Below, piece after piece: positions 22,634 to 32,385 of a DNA stretch of 32,407 nt. The notes below the pieces were generated by a model, which worked only from the letters and a program-made list of their open reading frames with translations, was not told where the DNA came from and did no database searches. Origin of the DNA: an uncultured Mycoplasmatota bacterium (lineage in GTDB: Bacteria > Bacillota_I > Bacilli_A > RF39 > UBA660); assembly GCA_948329525.1 (NCBI GenBank), contig CAOJBM010000013.1, positions 1-32,407 of the forward strand. The letters are read 5' to 3'. Both the position numbers and the translations under genes were made by a program. How positions within the stretch are numbered: position 1 is the stretch's first letter; every line of letters begins with the position of its first letter.

Positions 22634-24784
22634 ATGGAAGAAGTAATAAAAATATTAGTTGAAACATTGAAAGTTTCTGAAAAACAAGTCCGAACTGTTT
22701 TAAAAATGTTAGAAGAAGGAGCAACAATTCCTTTTATAGCAAGATATAGAAAAGTTGAGACTGGAAACTTAAATGAAGATCAAATAAGAGAAATTGAAGA
22801 ACAATTTAAGTATCAAAATAATTTGCTAGAAAGAAAAGAGGCAGTTATAAGACTTATTGATGAAAAAGGACTTCTAACTGATGAATTAAAAGATAATATT
22901 TTAAAATGTACAAAACTAGTTGAAGTAGAAGATATTTATAGGCCTTTCAAAGAGAAGAAAAAAACTAAAGCTAGTGAAGCAATCAAAAATGGGCTTGAAC
23001 CTTTAGCTAAAATGATTATGTCTTTTAAAGTTACTGGAAATTTAGAAGATTTAGCTACAAAGTTTATATCCGAAAATGTTAAAGACACAGATAGTGCTTT
23101 AGAAGGAGCAGGTTACATTATTGCTGAATGGATTAGTGATAACGCTTACTATCGTAAATGGATAAGAAATAATATTTTTCATAATGGAGAAATCGTTTCC
23201 AAAGTAAAAAAAGATGCTCAAGATGACAACAAAACTTATGAGATGTATTATAATTTTAGTGAACCAATTAAATATATTAAACATTATCGAATACTGGCTA
23301 TAAATCGTGGTGAAAAAGAAAAAATATTGAATTTGAGTCTTAAATTTGATGAAGATGCTATAATTACTTATTTAGAAGAAAAATTAATTAAGGATAAAAC
23401 TTCCATTGTTGTTCCAATAGTTAAAAATAGCATTAAAGATTCTTTAAAAAGATTAATTCTACCTAGTATTGAAAGAGAAATAAGATCAGAGTTATCGGAA
23501 AAATCTTCTAAAAAAGCAATTGAGACTTTTGGTACTAATTTAGAACATTTACTTATGACAAGACCCTTAAAAGGAATGACTGTTTTAGGTTTTGACCCAG
23601 GATATGTTAATGGATGTAAGTTAGCAGTAGTTGATGAAACAGGAAAATATTTAGATTCTGTGGTTATAAAACCATTTATCAAGAGTAACAACGCAGAAGA
23701 AAATATTAAAGCAAGTAAGTTAATTGTTAAAAATCTAATTGAAAAGTATCATGTTGATATTATCTCAATTGGCAATGGTACAGCATCAAGAGAGTCCGAA
23801 AAATTTTGTGCTGAGTTAATTAACGAATATAACTTATCTTGCAAATATGCAATAATTAGTGAAGCTGGAGCATCTGTTTATAGTGCATCTCCTTTAGCTA
23901 ATTTGGAATTTCCTGATTTAGCTATTGAAAAAAGAAGTGCTGTTTCTATTGGTAGAAGAGTGCAAAATCCTTTAGCAGAGCTAGTTAAAATTGATCCTAA
24001 ATCAATAGGTGTTGGAGAATATCAATATGACGTTAATCAAAAAGAATTATCAGAAGCTCTTGATTTTACAACGACTAAAGTTGTTAATGAAGTCGGTGTA
24101 AATGTCAATACTGCATCTAAAAGTATTTTAAAATATGTATCAGGTTTAACAAAAAGTGTCATTGAGAATATTTATAAATATAAAGAAGAAAAGAAAATTA
24201 AAAATAGAGAAGAAATTAAGAAGATTAAAGGAGTTACTGATAAAGTTTATGAACAAGCTATTGGATTTTTACGTATACCTGATAGTTTAAATCCGCTAGA
24301 TAATACAGGTATCCATCCAGAGAGTTACGACTTAACAGAAAAGTTATTAGAAAAACTAAATGTTAATATTAATGAACTTAATAAAGAAGAAAATAAAGAT
24401 ATTTTAAAGAAACAAAATGTTAAAGAGTTAGCAAACTCATTAGAAACCGATGTTTATACTTTAGAAGATATTATTAAAGAACTTTTAACACCTGGACTTG
24501 ACCCAAGGGATTCTCTAGACTCTCCTGTTTTAAAAAGTGATATTTTGCATATTGAAGATTTAAAAATTGGTATGGAGCTAACAGGAACAGTTCGTAATGT
24601 TGCTTCTTTTGGGGCTTTTATTGATATCGGACTTCATGACGATGGCCTAGTTCATATTTCAAAAATGAGTAAAAATTTTGTTAAAAATCCTAATGATATT
24701 GTTAGTGTTGGTGATATAGTCAAATGTTATGTCGATAATATTGATTTAGAAAAACAAAAAGTTAGCTTAAGTTTAATAAAATAG
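22634..24784 (+). CDS. tex: Tex family RNA-binding transcription accessory protein
   Basis: A 716-aa cytoplasmic protein with the complete Tex layout: N-terminal helical/HTH domain with EEGATIPFIARYRKVETGNLNEDQIREIEE (about 26-55), a YqgF/RNase H-like domain opening with VLGFDPGYVNGCKLAVVD (about 318-335), the SPLANLEFPDLAIEKRSAVSIGRRVQNPLAELVKIDPKSIGVGEYQYDV block, helix-hairpin-helix domains and a C-terminal S1 domain (about 640-716: GTVRNVASFGAFIDIGLHDDGLVHIS). GGTGG before ATG 22634 decides the start; an upstream in-frame TTG at 22559 would add a hydrophobic 25-aa leader that includes the promoter and is rejected. TATAAT at 22612-22617. Confidence 0.96.
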   Translation: MEEVIKILVETLKVSEKQVRTVLKMLEEGATIPFIARYRKVETGNLNEDQIREIEEQFKYQNNLLERKEAVIRLIDEKGLLTDELKDNILKCTKLVEVEDIYRPFKEKKKTKASEAIKNGLEPLAKMIMSFKVTGNLEDLATKFISENVKDTDSALEGAGYIIAEWISDNAYYRKWIRNNIFHNGEIVSKVKKDAQDDNKTYEMYYNFSEPIKYIKHYRILAINRGEKEKILNLSLKFDEDAIITYLEEKLIKDKTSIVVPIVKNSIKDSLKRLILPSIEREIRSELSEKSSKKAIETFGTNLEHLLMTRPLKGMTVLGFDPGYVNGCKLAVVDETGKYLDSVVIKPFIKSNNAEENIKASKLIVKNLIEKYHVDIISIGNGTASRESEKFCAELINEYNLSCKYAIISEAGASVYSASPLANLEFPDLAIEKRSAVSIGRRVQNPLAELVKIDPKSIGVGEYQYDVNQKELSEALDFTTTKVVNEVGVNVNTASKSILKYVSGLTKSVIENIYKYKEEKKIKNREEIKKIKGVTDKVYEQAIGFLRIPDSLNPLDNTGIHPESYDLTEKLLEKLNVNINELNKEENKDILKKQNVKELANSLETDVYTLEDIIKELLTPGLDPRDSLDSPVLKSDILHIEDLKIGMELTGTVRNVASFGAFIDIGLHDDGLVHISKMSKNFVKNPNDIVSVGDIVKCYVDNIDLEKQKVSLSLIK

Positions 24785-24925
24785 AAATTATATCTTAAAT
24801 TATTATCTAAAAAAACTCAATACGATATCAAAACCTCCAATACAAGGAAAAAAGTAGTATTAAAAACGTGAAATTAAATGACCGCTTTCTAGTTTTTTCT
24901 TTATAATTAATATGGATAAACTACT

Positions 24926-25996
24926 ATGAAAAGAAAGATTTATCAAGAATTACTTAATTGGAAAGAAAAATATATTGAGAAACTATTAACGGTTATTAGG
25001 TCAAGAGAAATAGGTAAAAATTATATAATAAAAGAATTTTGTGATAGTGAATTTGAAAGCTATATTTATATAAATTTATTAAAGCAAAAAGAATAATTGA
25101 TATTTTTAGTACAAATATTAGTACAGAAGAAAAATATAAAAGAATGAAAATATATTTAGATATCGATATAGATATTGATAAGACAATTATTTTCTTTGAT
25201 GAAATTCAAGAATCAGAAGAACTAATTAGTGGTTTAAATTACTTTAATGAGTGTAAAGAAAATTTTAAGATAATTTGTACAGGATATTTTATATAATAAG
25301 TTATTAGATTTATATAGAACATGTATTGGAGGACTTCCTGAAGCAGTTAATAACTATTTCCTTAACGATAAAGATATATTAATTTGGTAAAAGTATTATA
25401 GAAGATGATTATGTTTCTTATTCAAATGATATGAATAAATATGTTGAAAATAAATTTGAAGCCAGTAAGATAGAAAAAATATATAAATCAATACCTTCTC
25501 AATTAGGAAATCAAAGTAATAAATTTTAATATGGAAAAGTAGATAGTAATACTCGAAAATATGATTATGAATCTTCTTTAAATTGGTTGTTATAAAGTAC
25601 TTTAGTTTATAAATGTGATTTATTAAAGAAAGTAGAAATACCACTATTAGGTTTTATTGATGATAATCATTTTAGATAATATGTTGCAGTATAAGAGAAT
25701 ATTAGCAGAAAACTATGTGGCTACTCAAATAATTGCTAATGAGGTTTCATTAATATATTGGGAATCAGGCAATAGAGCAGAGCTAAACTTTATTTTTTAT
25801 AATGACGATGGAATAATACCTATAGAAGTTAAAGCTAGTGATAATATAAATAAGTCAAAGTTTAAAAGTATATAAGGAAAAGTATAAACCTAAATATGGT
25901 ATTAGAATATCACTTAAAAATTTTGACTTTGATAATAATATAAAATCTGTACCTTTATATGCTACATACCTAAATAAAGTAATGTATATTTCGTAA
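24926..25996 (+). pseudogene. Degenerate AAA_14/DUF4143 family ATPase
   Basis: Fragments of one protein appear in order across shifting frames. From ATG 24926: KRKIYQELLNWKEKYIEKLL, then VIRSREIGKNYIIKEF where the Walker A GARQVGKT should be, to a stop at about 25095. Then STEEKYKRMKIYLDIDIDID and Walker B IIFFDEIQESEEL to about 25300. A deletion removes the region after ICTG. Then RTCIGGLPEAVNNYFLNDKD, IEKIYKSIPSQLGNQSNKF and finally ENYVATQIIANEVSLIYWES..DDGIIPIEVKA, with KYKPKYGIRIS up to 25996. This is the AAA_14 plus DUF4143 order. Many stops and frameshifts and a lost Walker A make it non-functional. Confidence 0.88.
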
Positions 25997-26071
25997 TTTT
26001 TTTTATAAAACTAAAGATTTTTTTTAAGAAATTTGATACAATATGAAAAGTGGAAAGAGGGTTCTTTAATT

Positions 26072-28006
26072 TTGAAAAAAATTAATACAATAATCTATTT
26101 TTATTTGCAAATTCTCTTTTTAGAAGTAGTTTCTAAAATTGTTATGGCAGGAAGTTTTTTAAATCTAGGATTACTATATTTAATAGTTTTTACCATTCCT
26201 TTTGCTTTAATTTTATTTTTTATAACAAGATTGTTTAAAGAAAAAATTAATAAAATTTTAACTATTATTTTAAGTCTTCTTATAACTATTTATTTTGGTT
26301 TTCAATATGTGTTTTTTACTTTGTTTTCTGTACCATTTTCCTTTAATACAATTGGACTTGCTAATGCTGTTGTAGAATTTAGTGATATCATAAAAGATAC
26401 TTTAACAAGTAATATTGTATATATAATTATATATACAATTCCATTTTTATTGTTATTAGTACTTCTATTACTAAAAAGAATTAGTTTTAAACAAAATAAA
26501 AAAGAACAAAATATTATTGTTGGTATTTTTCTTTTATTCTCTTTAGTAGCTGATTATATTTATTTAATGCCTAATAAAGAAAAGTTTGATAGCCCATATA
26601 ATTTATTTACAAAAGTTGATGATAGTATCTCAATTATTAATCAGTTTGGATTATTAACCTATACAGAAGTAGATGTTAATCGCGTTTTATTTGGCTATGA
26701 AACAGAAATTATCGAGGAGATAGAAGAACCACCACAAATAGATGGGGAAGTTCCTGGCACTATAACTTATGAAAAAAATGTAATGAATATTGATTTTAGT
26801 TCATTAATCGATAATGAAAGTAATGAAATTTTAAAAGAAATGCATAAATATTTTAATAGCACAGGAGCAACTTATCAAAATGAATATACAGGAATGTTTA
26901 AAGGTAAAAATTTGATTTTTATCTTAGCTGAAGGATTTAATGAAGTAGCTGTGGATGAGACGAGAATTCCAACCCTTTATAAATTAATTCATGAAGGATT
27001 TAATTTCACTAACTTCTATTCACCTGTTTTCTTAAGTACAACAGGTGGTGAGTTTCAAGCAACTACTGGACTTGTTCCTACTCAAGAAATATTAAAAAAT
27101 TGGAAATCCAAAACTCCTTCTATTGATTTTGCTTTAGGTCATAGTTTTAATGCTCTAGGTTATAATGTAAGAAGTTTCCATAACTGGACATACACTTATT
27201 ATCAAAGAGACAAGACTATGAAAACTTTAGGATTCAATAATTACATGGGTTGTGGAAACGGGATGGAAAAACTTCTTAAATGTGACTGGCTACCAAGTGA
27301 CGTTGAAATGATGGAGCAAACTACACCAATGTATCAAAATATCGAACCTTTTGTAACTTATTACGTAACAGTAAGTGGTCATTCTCCTTATGTAAGTGGG
27401 GCGAATATTGTTAAGAAACACTATGAGACGGTTAAAGACTTAAATATGTCGAATAATATTAAGAATTACTTATCTAGTCAAGTGGAATTAGATAAGGCGC
27501 TAGAGGCTTTAATTAACTCACTACAAGCAAGTGGCACATTAGATAATACTGTTATAGCATTAGTTGGTGACCATTATCCTTATACACTTTCAATAGATGA
27601 AATGAACGAAGCAGCTAGTTATAAAAAAGATGATATTGTGGAAGTTAATCATAGTAATTTCATTTTATGGAATAATAATATGGAACCAGTTACTATTGAT
27701 AAAGTAGGAAGCCAAATAGATGTTTTACCCACACTTCTTAATTTATTTGGCATTGAATATGATTCAAGATTAATCGTAGGTAAAGACATTTTAAGTACTT
27801 ATGAAGGGTTAGCAATATTTTCTAATCGTAGTTGGGTTACTGATAAAGGGACATACTTTTATTCATCAAAGAAATTTGTGCCACGTGATGGACAAGAAGT
27901 TGATAACGAATATATCAATCGAATAAATAAAAGAGTATCTAATGCCTTTACAATGAGCAAACTAATAATAGACAATAATTATTATGATAAAGTAGTTCCA
28001 AAGTAA
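26072..28006 (+). CDS. LtaS-like sulfatase-family membrane enzyme (lipoteichoic acid synthase type)
   Basis: About 644 aa. Five transmembrane helices in the first 175 residues precede an extracytoplasmic alkaline-phosphatase-type sulfatase domain: NLIFILAEGFNE with a metal-binding Glu, LSTTGGEFQATTGLVP where LtaS has the nucleophile Thr, VTVSGHSPYV with the substrate His, and ALVGDHYPYTL with the metal-binding Asp-His. LtaS enzymes transfer glycerol phosphate from phosphatidylglycerol; a related polymer ligase role is possible. The open frame reaches TTG 26033, but that overlaps an extended -10 (TGATACAAT), so TTG 26072 after AGAGGG is preferred. Its stop is inside a terminator hairpin. Confidence 0.88.
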   Translation: MKKINTIIYFYLQILFLEVVSKIVMAGSFLNLGLLYLIVFTIPFALILFFITRLFKEKINKILTIILSLLITIYFGFQYVFFTLFSVPFSFNTIGLANAVVEFSDIIKDTLTSNIVYIIIYTIPFLLLLVLLLLKRISFKQNKKEQNIIVGIFLLFSLVADYIYLMPNKEKFDSPYNLFTKVDDSISIINQFGLLTYTEVDVNRVLFGYETEIIEEIEEPPQIDGEVPGTITYEKNVMNIDFSSLIDNESNEILKEMHKYFNSTGATYQNEYTGMFKGKNLIFILAEGFNEVAVDETRIPTLYKLIHEGFNFTNFYSPVFLSTTGGEFQATTGLVPTQEILKNWKSKTPSIDFALGHSFNALGYNVRSFHNWTYTYYQRDKTMKTLGFNNYMGCGNGMEKLLKCDWLPSDVEMMEQTTPMYQNIEPFVTYYVTVSGHSPYVSGANIVKKHYETVKDLNMSNNIKNYLSSQVELDKALEALINSLQASGTLDNTVIALVGDHYPYTLSIDEMNEAASYKKDDIVEVNHSNFILWNNNMEPVTIDKVGSQIDVLPTLLNLFGIEYDSRLIVGKDILSTYEGLAIFSNRSWVTDKGTYFYSSKKFVPRDGQEVDNEYINRINKRVSNAFTMSKLIIDNNYYDKVVPK

Positions 28007-28015
28007 CTACTTTTT
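27989..28015 (+). terminator. Rho-independent terminator overlapping the LtaS-like stop codon
   Basis: A 9-bp stem (27989-27997 with 28005-28013, 7-base loop) with a T-run at 28011-28015. The TAA stop (28004-28006) lies at the loop/right-arm junction. Confidence 0.8.
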
Positions 28016-28052
28016 ATATTTGATATGGTATAATGAGAGTGGAGGAACGCTT

Positions 28053-29873
28053 ATGTGTGGGATAACAGGATTTGTAAGTAAAATAAATAATAAAAAAGAA
28101 ATTATTAAAGCAATGAATAATAGAATTAAACATCGTGGACCAGATGCTGAAGGTATATTTACTGATGAAAATGTAGCTTTAGGACATAGAAGACTAGCAA
28201 TCATTGATTTAAATACAGGTAATCAACCAATTTATAATGAGAATAAAGATATTGTTATTGTTTTTAATGGGGAAATATATAACTTTGTCGAGTTAAGAGA
28301 CGAACTAAAAAAGAAAGGACACAAGTTTGAAACATCTGCTGATACAGAAGTTTTAGTTCATGGCTATGAAGAATGGGGACATAATTTAACGAGTAAGTTA
28401 CGAGGAATGTATGCTTTTGCTCTTTGGAATATGAAAGAAAAAGAATTATATATGGCAAGAGATGAATGGGGTATTAAGCCATTATATTACTATGAAACAG
28501 AAAAAGGGATAATGTTTGCCTCTGAAATTAAAGCATTTTTAGACCACCCCGAATTTGAGAAAGTTTTTAATGATGAAATTCTATCTGCCTATCTTTGCTT
28601 TAATTCAACTCCTACCGAGGAAACTTTTTTTAAGAGAGTTTATCGTCTTCAACCAGGACACCAATTAATATTCAAAAATAGTAAAAAGAAAATAGAAAGA
28701 TTCTTTAAAATGGAATTTCAACCAACGGATAAACCTTTAGAAGAATTAGTTGACGAAATCCATTCATCATTAGAAGAATCGGTTAAATATCATCAAATTG
28801 CTGATGTAGAAGTAGGTTCTTTTCTATCAAGTGGCATTGATTCATCATATTTAGTTGCCTTAGCAAAACCAGAACACACATATACCGTTGGTTCAAGTAA
28901 TAAAAATTATGATGAAAGAGCTCATGCTCAAGATTTAGCCAAAAAATTAGGAATTTCTAATAAATCGAAAAAAATTACAAAAGAAGAATATATCAAGGCT
29001 TTTCCTAAAATAATGTATCATATGGATGAGCCTTTAGCAGACCCTGCTGCCATTGCTCTTTATTTTGTTTCAGAACTCGCAAGCAAAGACGTTAAGGTTG
29101 TATTATCTGGTGAAGGAGCTGATGAATTCTTTGGTGGTTATGGCAAATATTTAGAAGAATATAGCGCTTCTTGGTATATGAAAATTCCTTACTTTATAAG
29201 ACATATTGCATCGAATATTGCAGGGCTTTTTCCTGATGTTTGGGGCTTAAACTTTATTTATCGAAGAGGAAGACACTTAAAAGATTATAATATTGGTATT
29301 GGAAGAGTTTTTCGTGATGAAGAAGCAAGAAGTTTAGTTAAGTGTAAGAATCAAATTAGAACCAAAGAGATAACAGCACCTTATTATGAAGAATACAAAG
29401 ATAGTTCTAGCATCATTCAAAGACAAGTAATTGATTATTATTTTTGGTTAGTTAATGACTTTTTACATGCAGTGGACAGAAACACTATGATGTTTGGGCT
29501 AGAAGCAAGAACACCATTTTTAGATAAGGCCGTTTATGAAGTTGCCCGAAAGTTACCACTTGAAGCAAAGATAACGAAAGAAACAACAAAACCAGCTTTA
29601 AGAATGGCTAGTAAAAAAGTAATTCCTGATGATTCTTATAAAAGAAAGAAATTAGGCTTTCCCGTTCCTTTAAGAGAATGGATGAAGGAAGATGATTTAT
29701 ATAACGAAATCAAAGTGAAGTTTGAAAGTAAGACATCTTCCAAATTCTTTAAGACTAAGAAAATTTTAAAGTTATTAGAAAAACAAAAAAATGATAGTAA
29801 AGCATTATATAAAAAAGTTTGGACGATTTATACTTTTATCGTTTGGTATGATGAGTTTTTTGAAGAAGTTTAA
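28053..29873 (+). CDS. asnB: Asparagine synthetase B, glutamine-hydrolysing
   Basis: A 606-aa two-domain enzyme making asparagine from aspartate, ATP and glutamine. Cys2 follows the initiator Met (MCGITGF), as required for the Ntn-type glutaminase; HRGPDAEG (27-34), RLAIIDL (47-53) and NGEIYN (72-77) are the glutamine-site motifs. The synthetase domain has the PP-loop FLSSGIDSSY (257-266), SGEGADEFFGGY and the C-terminal R-T-P-F-L-D block with KKLGFPVPLREWM. GGAGG before ATG 28053 and the need for Cys2 fix the start. TATAAT lies at 28029-28034, right after the upstream terminator. Length is normal. Confidence 0.96.
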   Translation: MCGITGFVSKINNKKEIIKAMNNRIKHRGPDAEGIFTDENVALGHRRLAIIDLNTGNQPIYNENKDIVIVFNGEIYNFVELRDELKKKGHKFETSADTEVLVHGYEEWGHNLTSKLRGMYAFALWNMKEKELYMARDEWGIKPLYYYETEKGIMFASEIKAFLDHPEFEKVFNDEILSAYLCFNSTPTEETFFKRVYRLQPGHQLIFKNSKKKIERFFKMEFQPTDKPLEELVDEIHSSLEESVKYHQIADVEVGSFLSSGIDSSYLVALAKPEHTYTVGSSNKNYDERAHAQDLAKKLGISNKSKKITKEEYIKAFPKIMYHMDEPLADPAAIALYFVSELASKDVKVVLSGEGADEFFGGYGKYLEEYSASWYMKIPYFIRHIASNIAGLFPDVWGLNFIYRRGRHLKDYNIGIGRVFRDEEARSLVKCKNQIRTKEITAPYYEEYKDSSSIIQRQVIDYYFWLVNDFLHAVDRNTMMFGLEARTPFLDKAVYEVARKLPLEAKITKETTKPALRMASKKVIPDDSYKRKKLGFPVPLREWMKEDDLYNEIKVKFESKTSSKFFKTKKILKLLEKQKNDSKALYKKVWTIYTFIVWYDEFFEEV

Positions 29874-29894
29874 AGAAATAATATAGGTGGTAAG

Positions 29895-30911
29895 ATGTTA
29901 AAAGTAGAAAATGTAGAACCAATATGGGTTGATAGTGTAACAATTTTGCATGATAGTGATTTAGAAAAAGTAGTAGAACTTCCTTTATTAGAACCTTGCA
30001 AAGAATTATTTAGAAAGAATATTAGAACAATTGCTAGTAGTTGTAATAAGTTTAATGCAACTAGTTTAGGTAATTATGGTAATGACTCACGTGTTGGAGA
30101 ATATATCAAAAATAGTATGGGTATTGGGGAACACTATGCATGGCTTATGATTGACTATGATTCTTTGTGTGATGAGAATAAAAAAGTTTTTGAAAACATT
30201 TATGAAAATAATAAGGAATTAGTTCTTTATTCTGTTGATGATTGCTTTTTACTTTTTGGTGCTGATGAAAAATTTCGAGAAAAGTGCAATAAAGGAGTAA
30301 TAAATAACCATTCACATTATGGTTATAGAGTAGTAACTTTAAGATATCCATTAAATGAAAATACAACTTCTAAAGAAGTAAGCAATTACTATATTAATAT
30401 AGTAAATAAACTTAAAAAAGAAGAAAAAGAACTTTGTACTGGTAATGAAATAAGGGTTAAGTTATTTAATTTTGCTAAGAAGTATGAGCAAGAGTTAGAA
30501 AGTAATAATATATTTGTTAATGAAAATAGTTTTTTAGATATTACTTTAATGCCTTATAATACTCCAATGAATGATATGTATGGTTTTGAAGATGAAAGTA
30601 ATATTTTAACAATTTTGTTTATATTAGAAACCTTAAATATAAATGGATTGTTAGAAAACACTAGTAAAATTCAAATAGAAAGTTTTTCTAAAGATAAGAT
30701 TTTATTTACTTATAATGGAAAAGAGTATCAAATTAGTAATGACGATAGTTTAGAAAATAATATTAGTTTTGGAGATTATAACAAGGGATTAGAACATTTA
30801 AAAAAAGAAAAAGAATTATTAGATTTATTTAAAAGTTTTGATTATGGAAATTATCTTTATAGAGAAACAATGGCTTTAGAAGAAGGTTTGAAACATTTTC
30901 CAGGATTTTAA
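29895..30911 (+). CDS. Conserved-looking protein of unknown function
   Basis: A 338-aa soluble, acidic protein with no signal peptide or transmembrane helix. I do not recognise a family. Visible features: TIASSCNKFNATSLGNYGNDSRVGEYIKN (about 46-74, unusually rich in N/S/C and polar), EHYAWLMIDYDSL (about 78-90), NKGVINNHSHYGYRVVTLRYPL (about 131-152), a Lys/Glu helical region (about 165-205) and a C-terminal helix ending KHFPGF. GGTGG before the ATG supports the start. It lies 21 bases after asnB with no terminator between, so it is probably cotranscribed with asnB, and 57 bases before murE. Confidence 0.7.
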   Translation: MLKVENVEPIWVDSVTILHDSDLEKVVELPLLEPCKELFRKNIRTIASSCNKFNATSLGNYGNDSRVGEYIKNSMGIGEHYAWLMIDYDSLCDENKKVFENIYENNKELVLYSVDDCFLLFGADEKFREKCNKGVINNHSHYGYRVVTLRYPLNENTTSKEVSNYYINIVNKLKKEEKELCTGNEIRVKLFNFAKKYEQELESNNIFVNENSFLDITLMPYNTPMNDMYGFEDESNILTILFILETLNINGLLENTSKIQIESFSKDKILFTYNGKEYQISNDDSLENNISFGDYNKGLEHLKKEKELLDLFKSFDYGNYLYRETMALEEGLKHFPGF

Positions 30912-30968
30912 ATTTAGAGTACAATTTATTTAGAAAAAGTATATAATTATAGTATGAGGTGAGAAGTA

Positions 30969-32324
30969 ATGATAAACGTTAAAATTGATTCAAGGAAAGT
31001 AAAAAAGGGAGATATCTTTGTTGCTATTAAAGGTAGTGGAGTAGATGGGCATGATTTTATAGAACAAGCAATTCAAAATGGAGCAGAAAAGATTGTTTGT
31101 GAGCATGGTAATTATGAAGTTGAAACTCTTGTCGTAAATAGTAGTGAAGAATGGGTAAAAAACTATATTAGTGAAATTTATAGTGAAGAAGTAAATCAAC
31201 TTAATATCATGGGAGTTACAGGTACTAATGGGAAGACAACAACTTGTTATTTGACTTATCAAATATTAAATAAATTAGGAATTAAAACTGCTTATATTGG
31301 AACAATCGGCTTTTATTGTAATGGCGAAAGTAGAGAATTACCTAATACAACTCCAAATATAGTGGATTTATATGGGCTACTTTTAGAAGCGAAAGATAAA
31401 GGTTGCACAAATGTCATTATGGAAGTTTCTTCTCACTCATTAATTCTAGAAAGAGTTAAGGGGTTAAGGTTTAAAGTGGCAGCATTTACTAATTTAACAG
31501 AAGACCATTTGGATTTTCATAAGACAATGGATAATTATTTTGAAGCAAAGAACTTAATTTTAAAGCAATTAGAAGGAAGTTATATTGTTAATGTAGATGA
31601 TGAGTATGGTAAAAAGATTTCTTATGATAAGATTGTGTCTTTAGGTTATAATGGAAAAAATATTAAGATATTAGATTTTGCTGATAATTTAAATGGAACT
31701 AAGATTAAGTTTGCTTATAATGGAAAAGAATATGAAATAGATACTAACTTGAAGAGTAATTTTAATGTTTATAATTATTTAACGGCTTTAGCTATTATTA
31801 CGGAAATGGGTGTTAATATTAACGATGTTTTAGAAATAACTAAAGAAATTTATCCACCTAGAGGAAGATGTGAACAGATTAAAGTTAATAATGGGATTGC
31901 TGTAGTTGACTATGCTCATACACCAGATGCTGTTTTAAAGATTATTAAAGCTTTTAGTGAAAATAAAAAGGGAAGAGTAATTACTTTAGTTGGTTGTGGT
32001 GGTGATAGAGACCCACTTAAAAGACCAATAATGGGAAAAATTGCGGTAGAAAATAGTGATTTTGTTGTTTTAACTAGTGATAATCCAAGAACGGAAGACC
32101 CACAAAAAATTATGGCTGATATTTTAGAAGGGGTTAAAACAGATAATTATGTTGTTGTTTTAGATCGAAGAGAAGCAATTGTTAGGGCTTTAGATATGAT
32201 GGAAGATAATGATATAGTTTTATTATTAGGCAAAGGACACGAAGATTATCAAATTCTTGGTCGAGAAAAAGTTCATTTTGATGATAAAGAAGAAGTAGAA
32301 AAGTATTTAAATAGTAAAAAATAG
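30969..32324 (+). CDS. murE: UDP-N-acetylmuramoyl-tripeptide synthetase MurE
   Basis: A 451-aa cytoplasmic Mur ligase adding the third amino acid to UDP-MurNAc-L-Ala-D-Glu. Motifs: substrate-binding DSRKVKKGDIFVA (7-19), P-loop GVTGTNGKTT (82-91), NTTPN (126-130), MEVSSHSL (151-158), TEDHLDFH (177-184), carbamoyl-Lys in YFEAKN (190-195), VDYAHTPDA (313-321) and DNPRTEDP (371-378). DNPR is the form usual in meso-diaminopimelate-adding MurE, whereas Lys-adding enzymes differ at the Arg. The N-terminus is some 15-20 aa shorter than usual, but the ATG follows a GAGGTGAG ribosome site. It stands alone here rather than in a dcw cluster. Confidence 0.94.
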   Translation: MINVKIDSRKVKKGDIFVAIKGSGVDGHDFIEQAIQNGAEKIVCEHGNYEVETLVVNSSEEWVKNYISEIYSEEVNQLNIMGVTGTNGKTTTCYLTYQILNKLGIKTAYIGTIGFYCNGESRELPNTTPNIVDLYGLLLEAKDKGCTNVIMEVSSHSLILERVKGLRFKVAAFTNLTEDHLDFHKTMDNYFEAKNLILKQLEGSYIVNVDDEYGKKISYDKIVSLGYNGKNIKILDFADNLNGTKIKFAYNGKEYEIDTNLKSNFNVYNYLTALAIITEMGVNINDVLEITKEIYPPRGRCEQIKVNNGIAVVDYAHTPDAVLKIIKAFSENKKGRVITLVGCGGDRDPLKRPIMGKIAVENSDFVVLTSDNPRTEDPQKIMADILEGVKTDNYVVVLDRREAIVRALDMMEDNDIVLLLGKGHEDYQILGREKVHFDDKEEVEKYLNSKK

Positions 32325-32367
32325 CATAAAATATAAAAAAGGTAGGCAAAATATGTGAATAATTAGT

Positions 32368-32385
32368 AAAAAGTTCTCTTTTTTT
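32368..32385 (+). terminator. Possible weak terminator after murE
   Basis: AAAAAG (32368-32373), loop TTCT, CTTTTT (32378-32383) plus two further T. The stem has a single G-C pair, so it is weak, and it lies close to the window end. Confidence 0.4.

Noticed and set aside
25156-25185. Short tandem GATAT/GATATA repeat
   Set aside because: It is the low-complexity Asp-Ile coding stretch of the ATPase remnant, not a separate repeat element.
25396-25875. Short open frames inside 24926-25996 as independent genes
   Set aside because: The plus-strand frame at 25657 aligns in order with the DUF4143 tail of the decayed ATPase, and the minus-strand frame is only its shadow.
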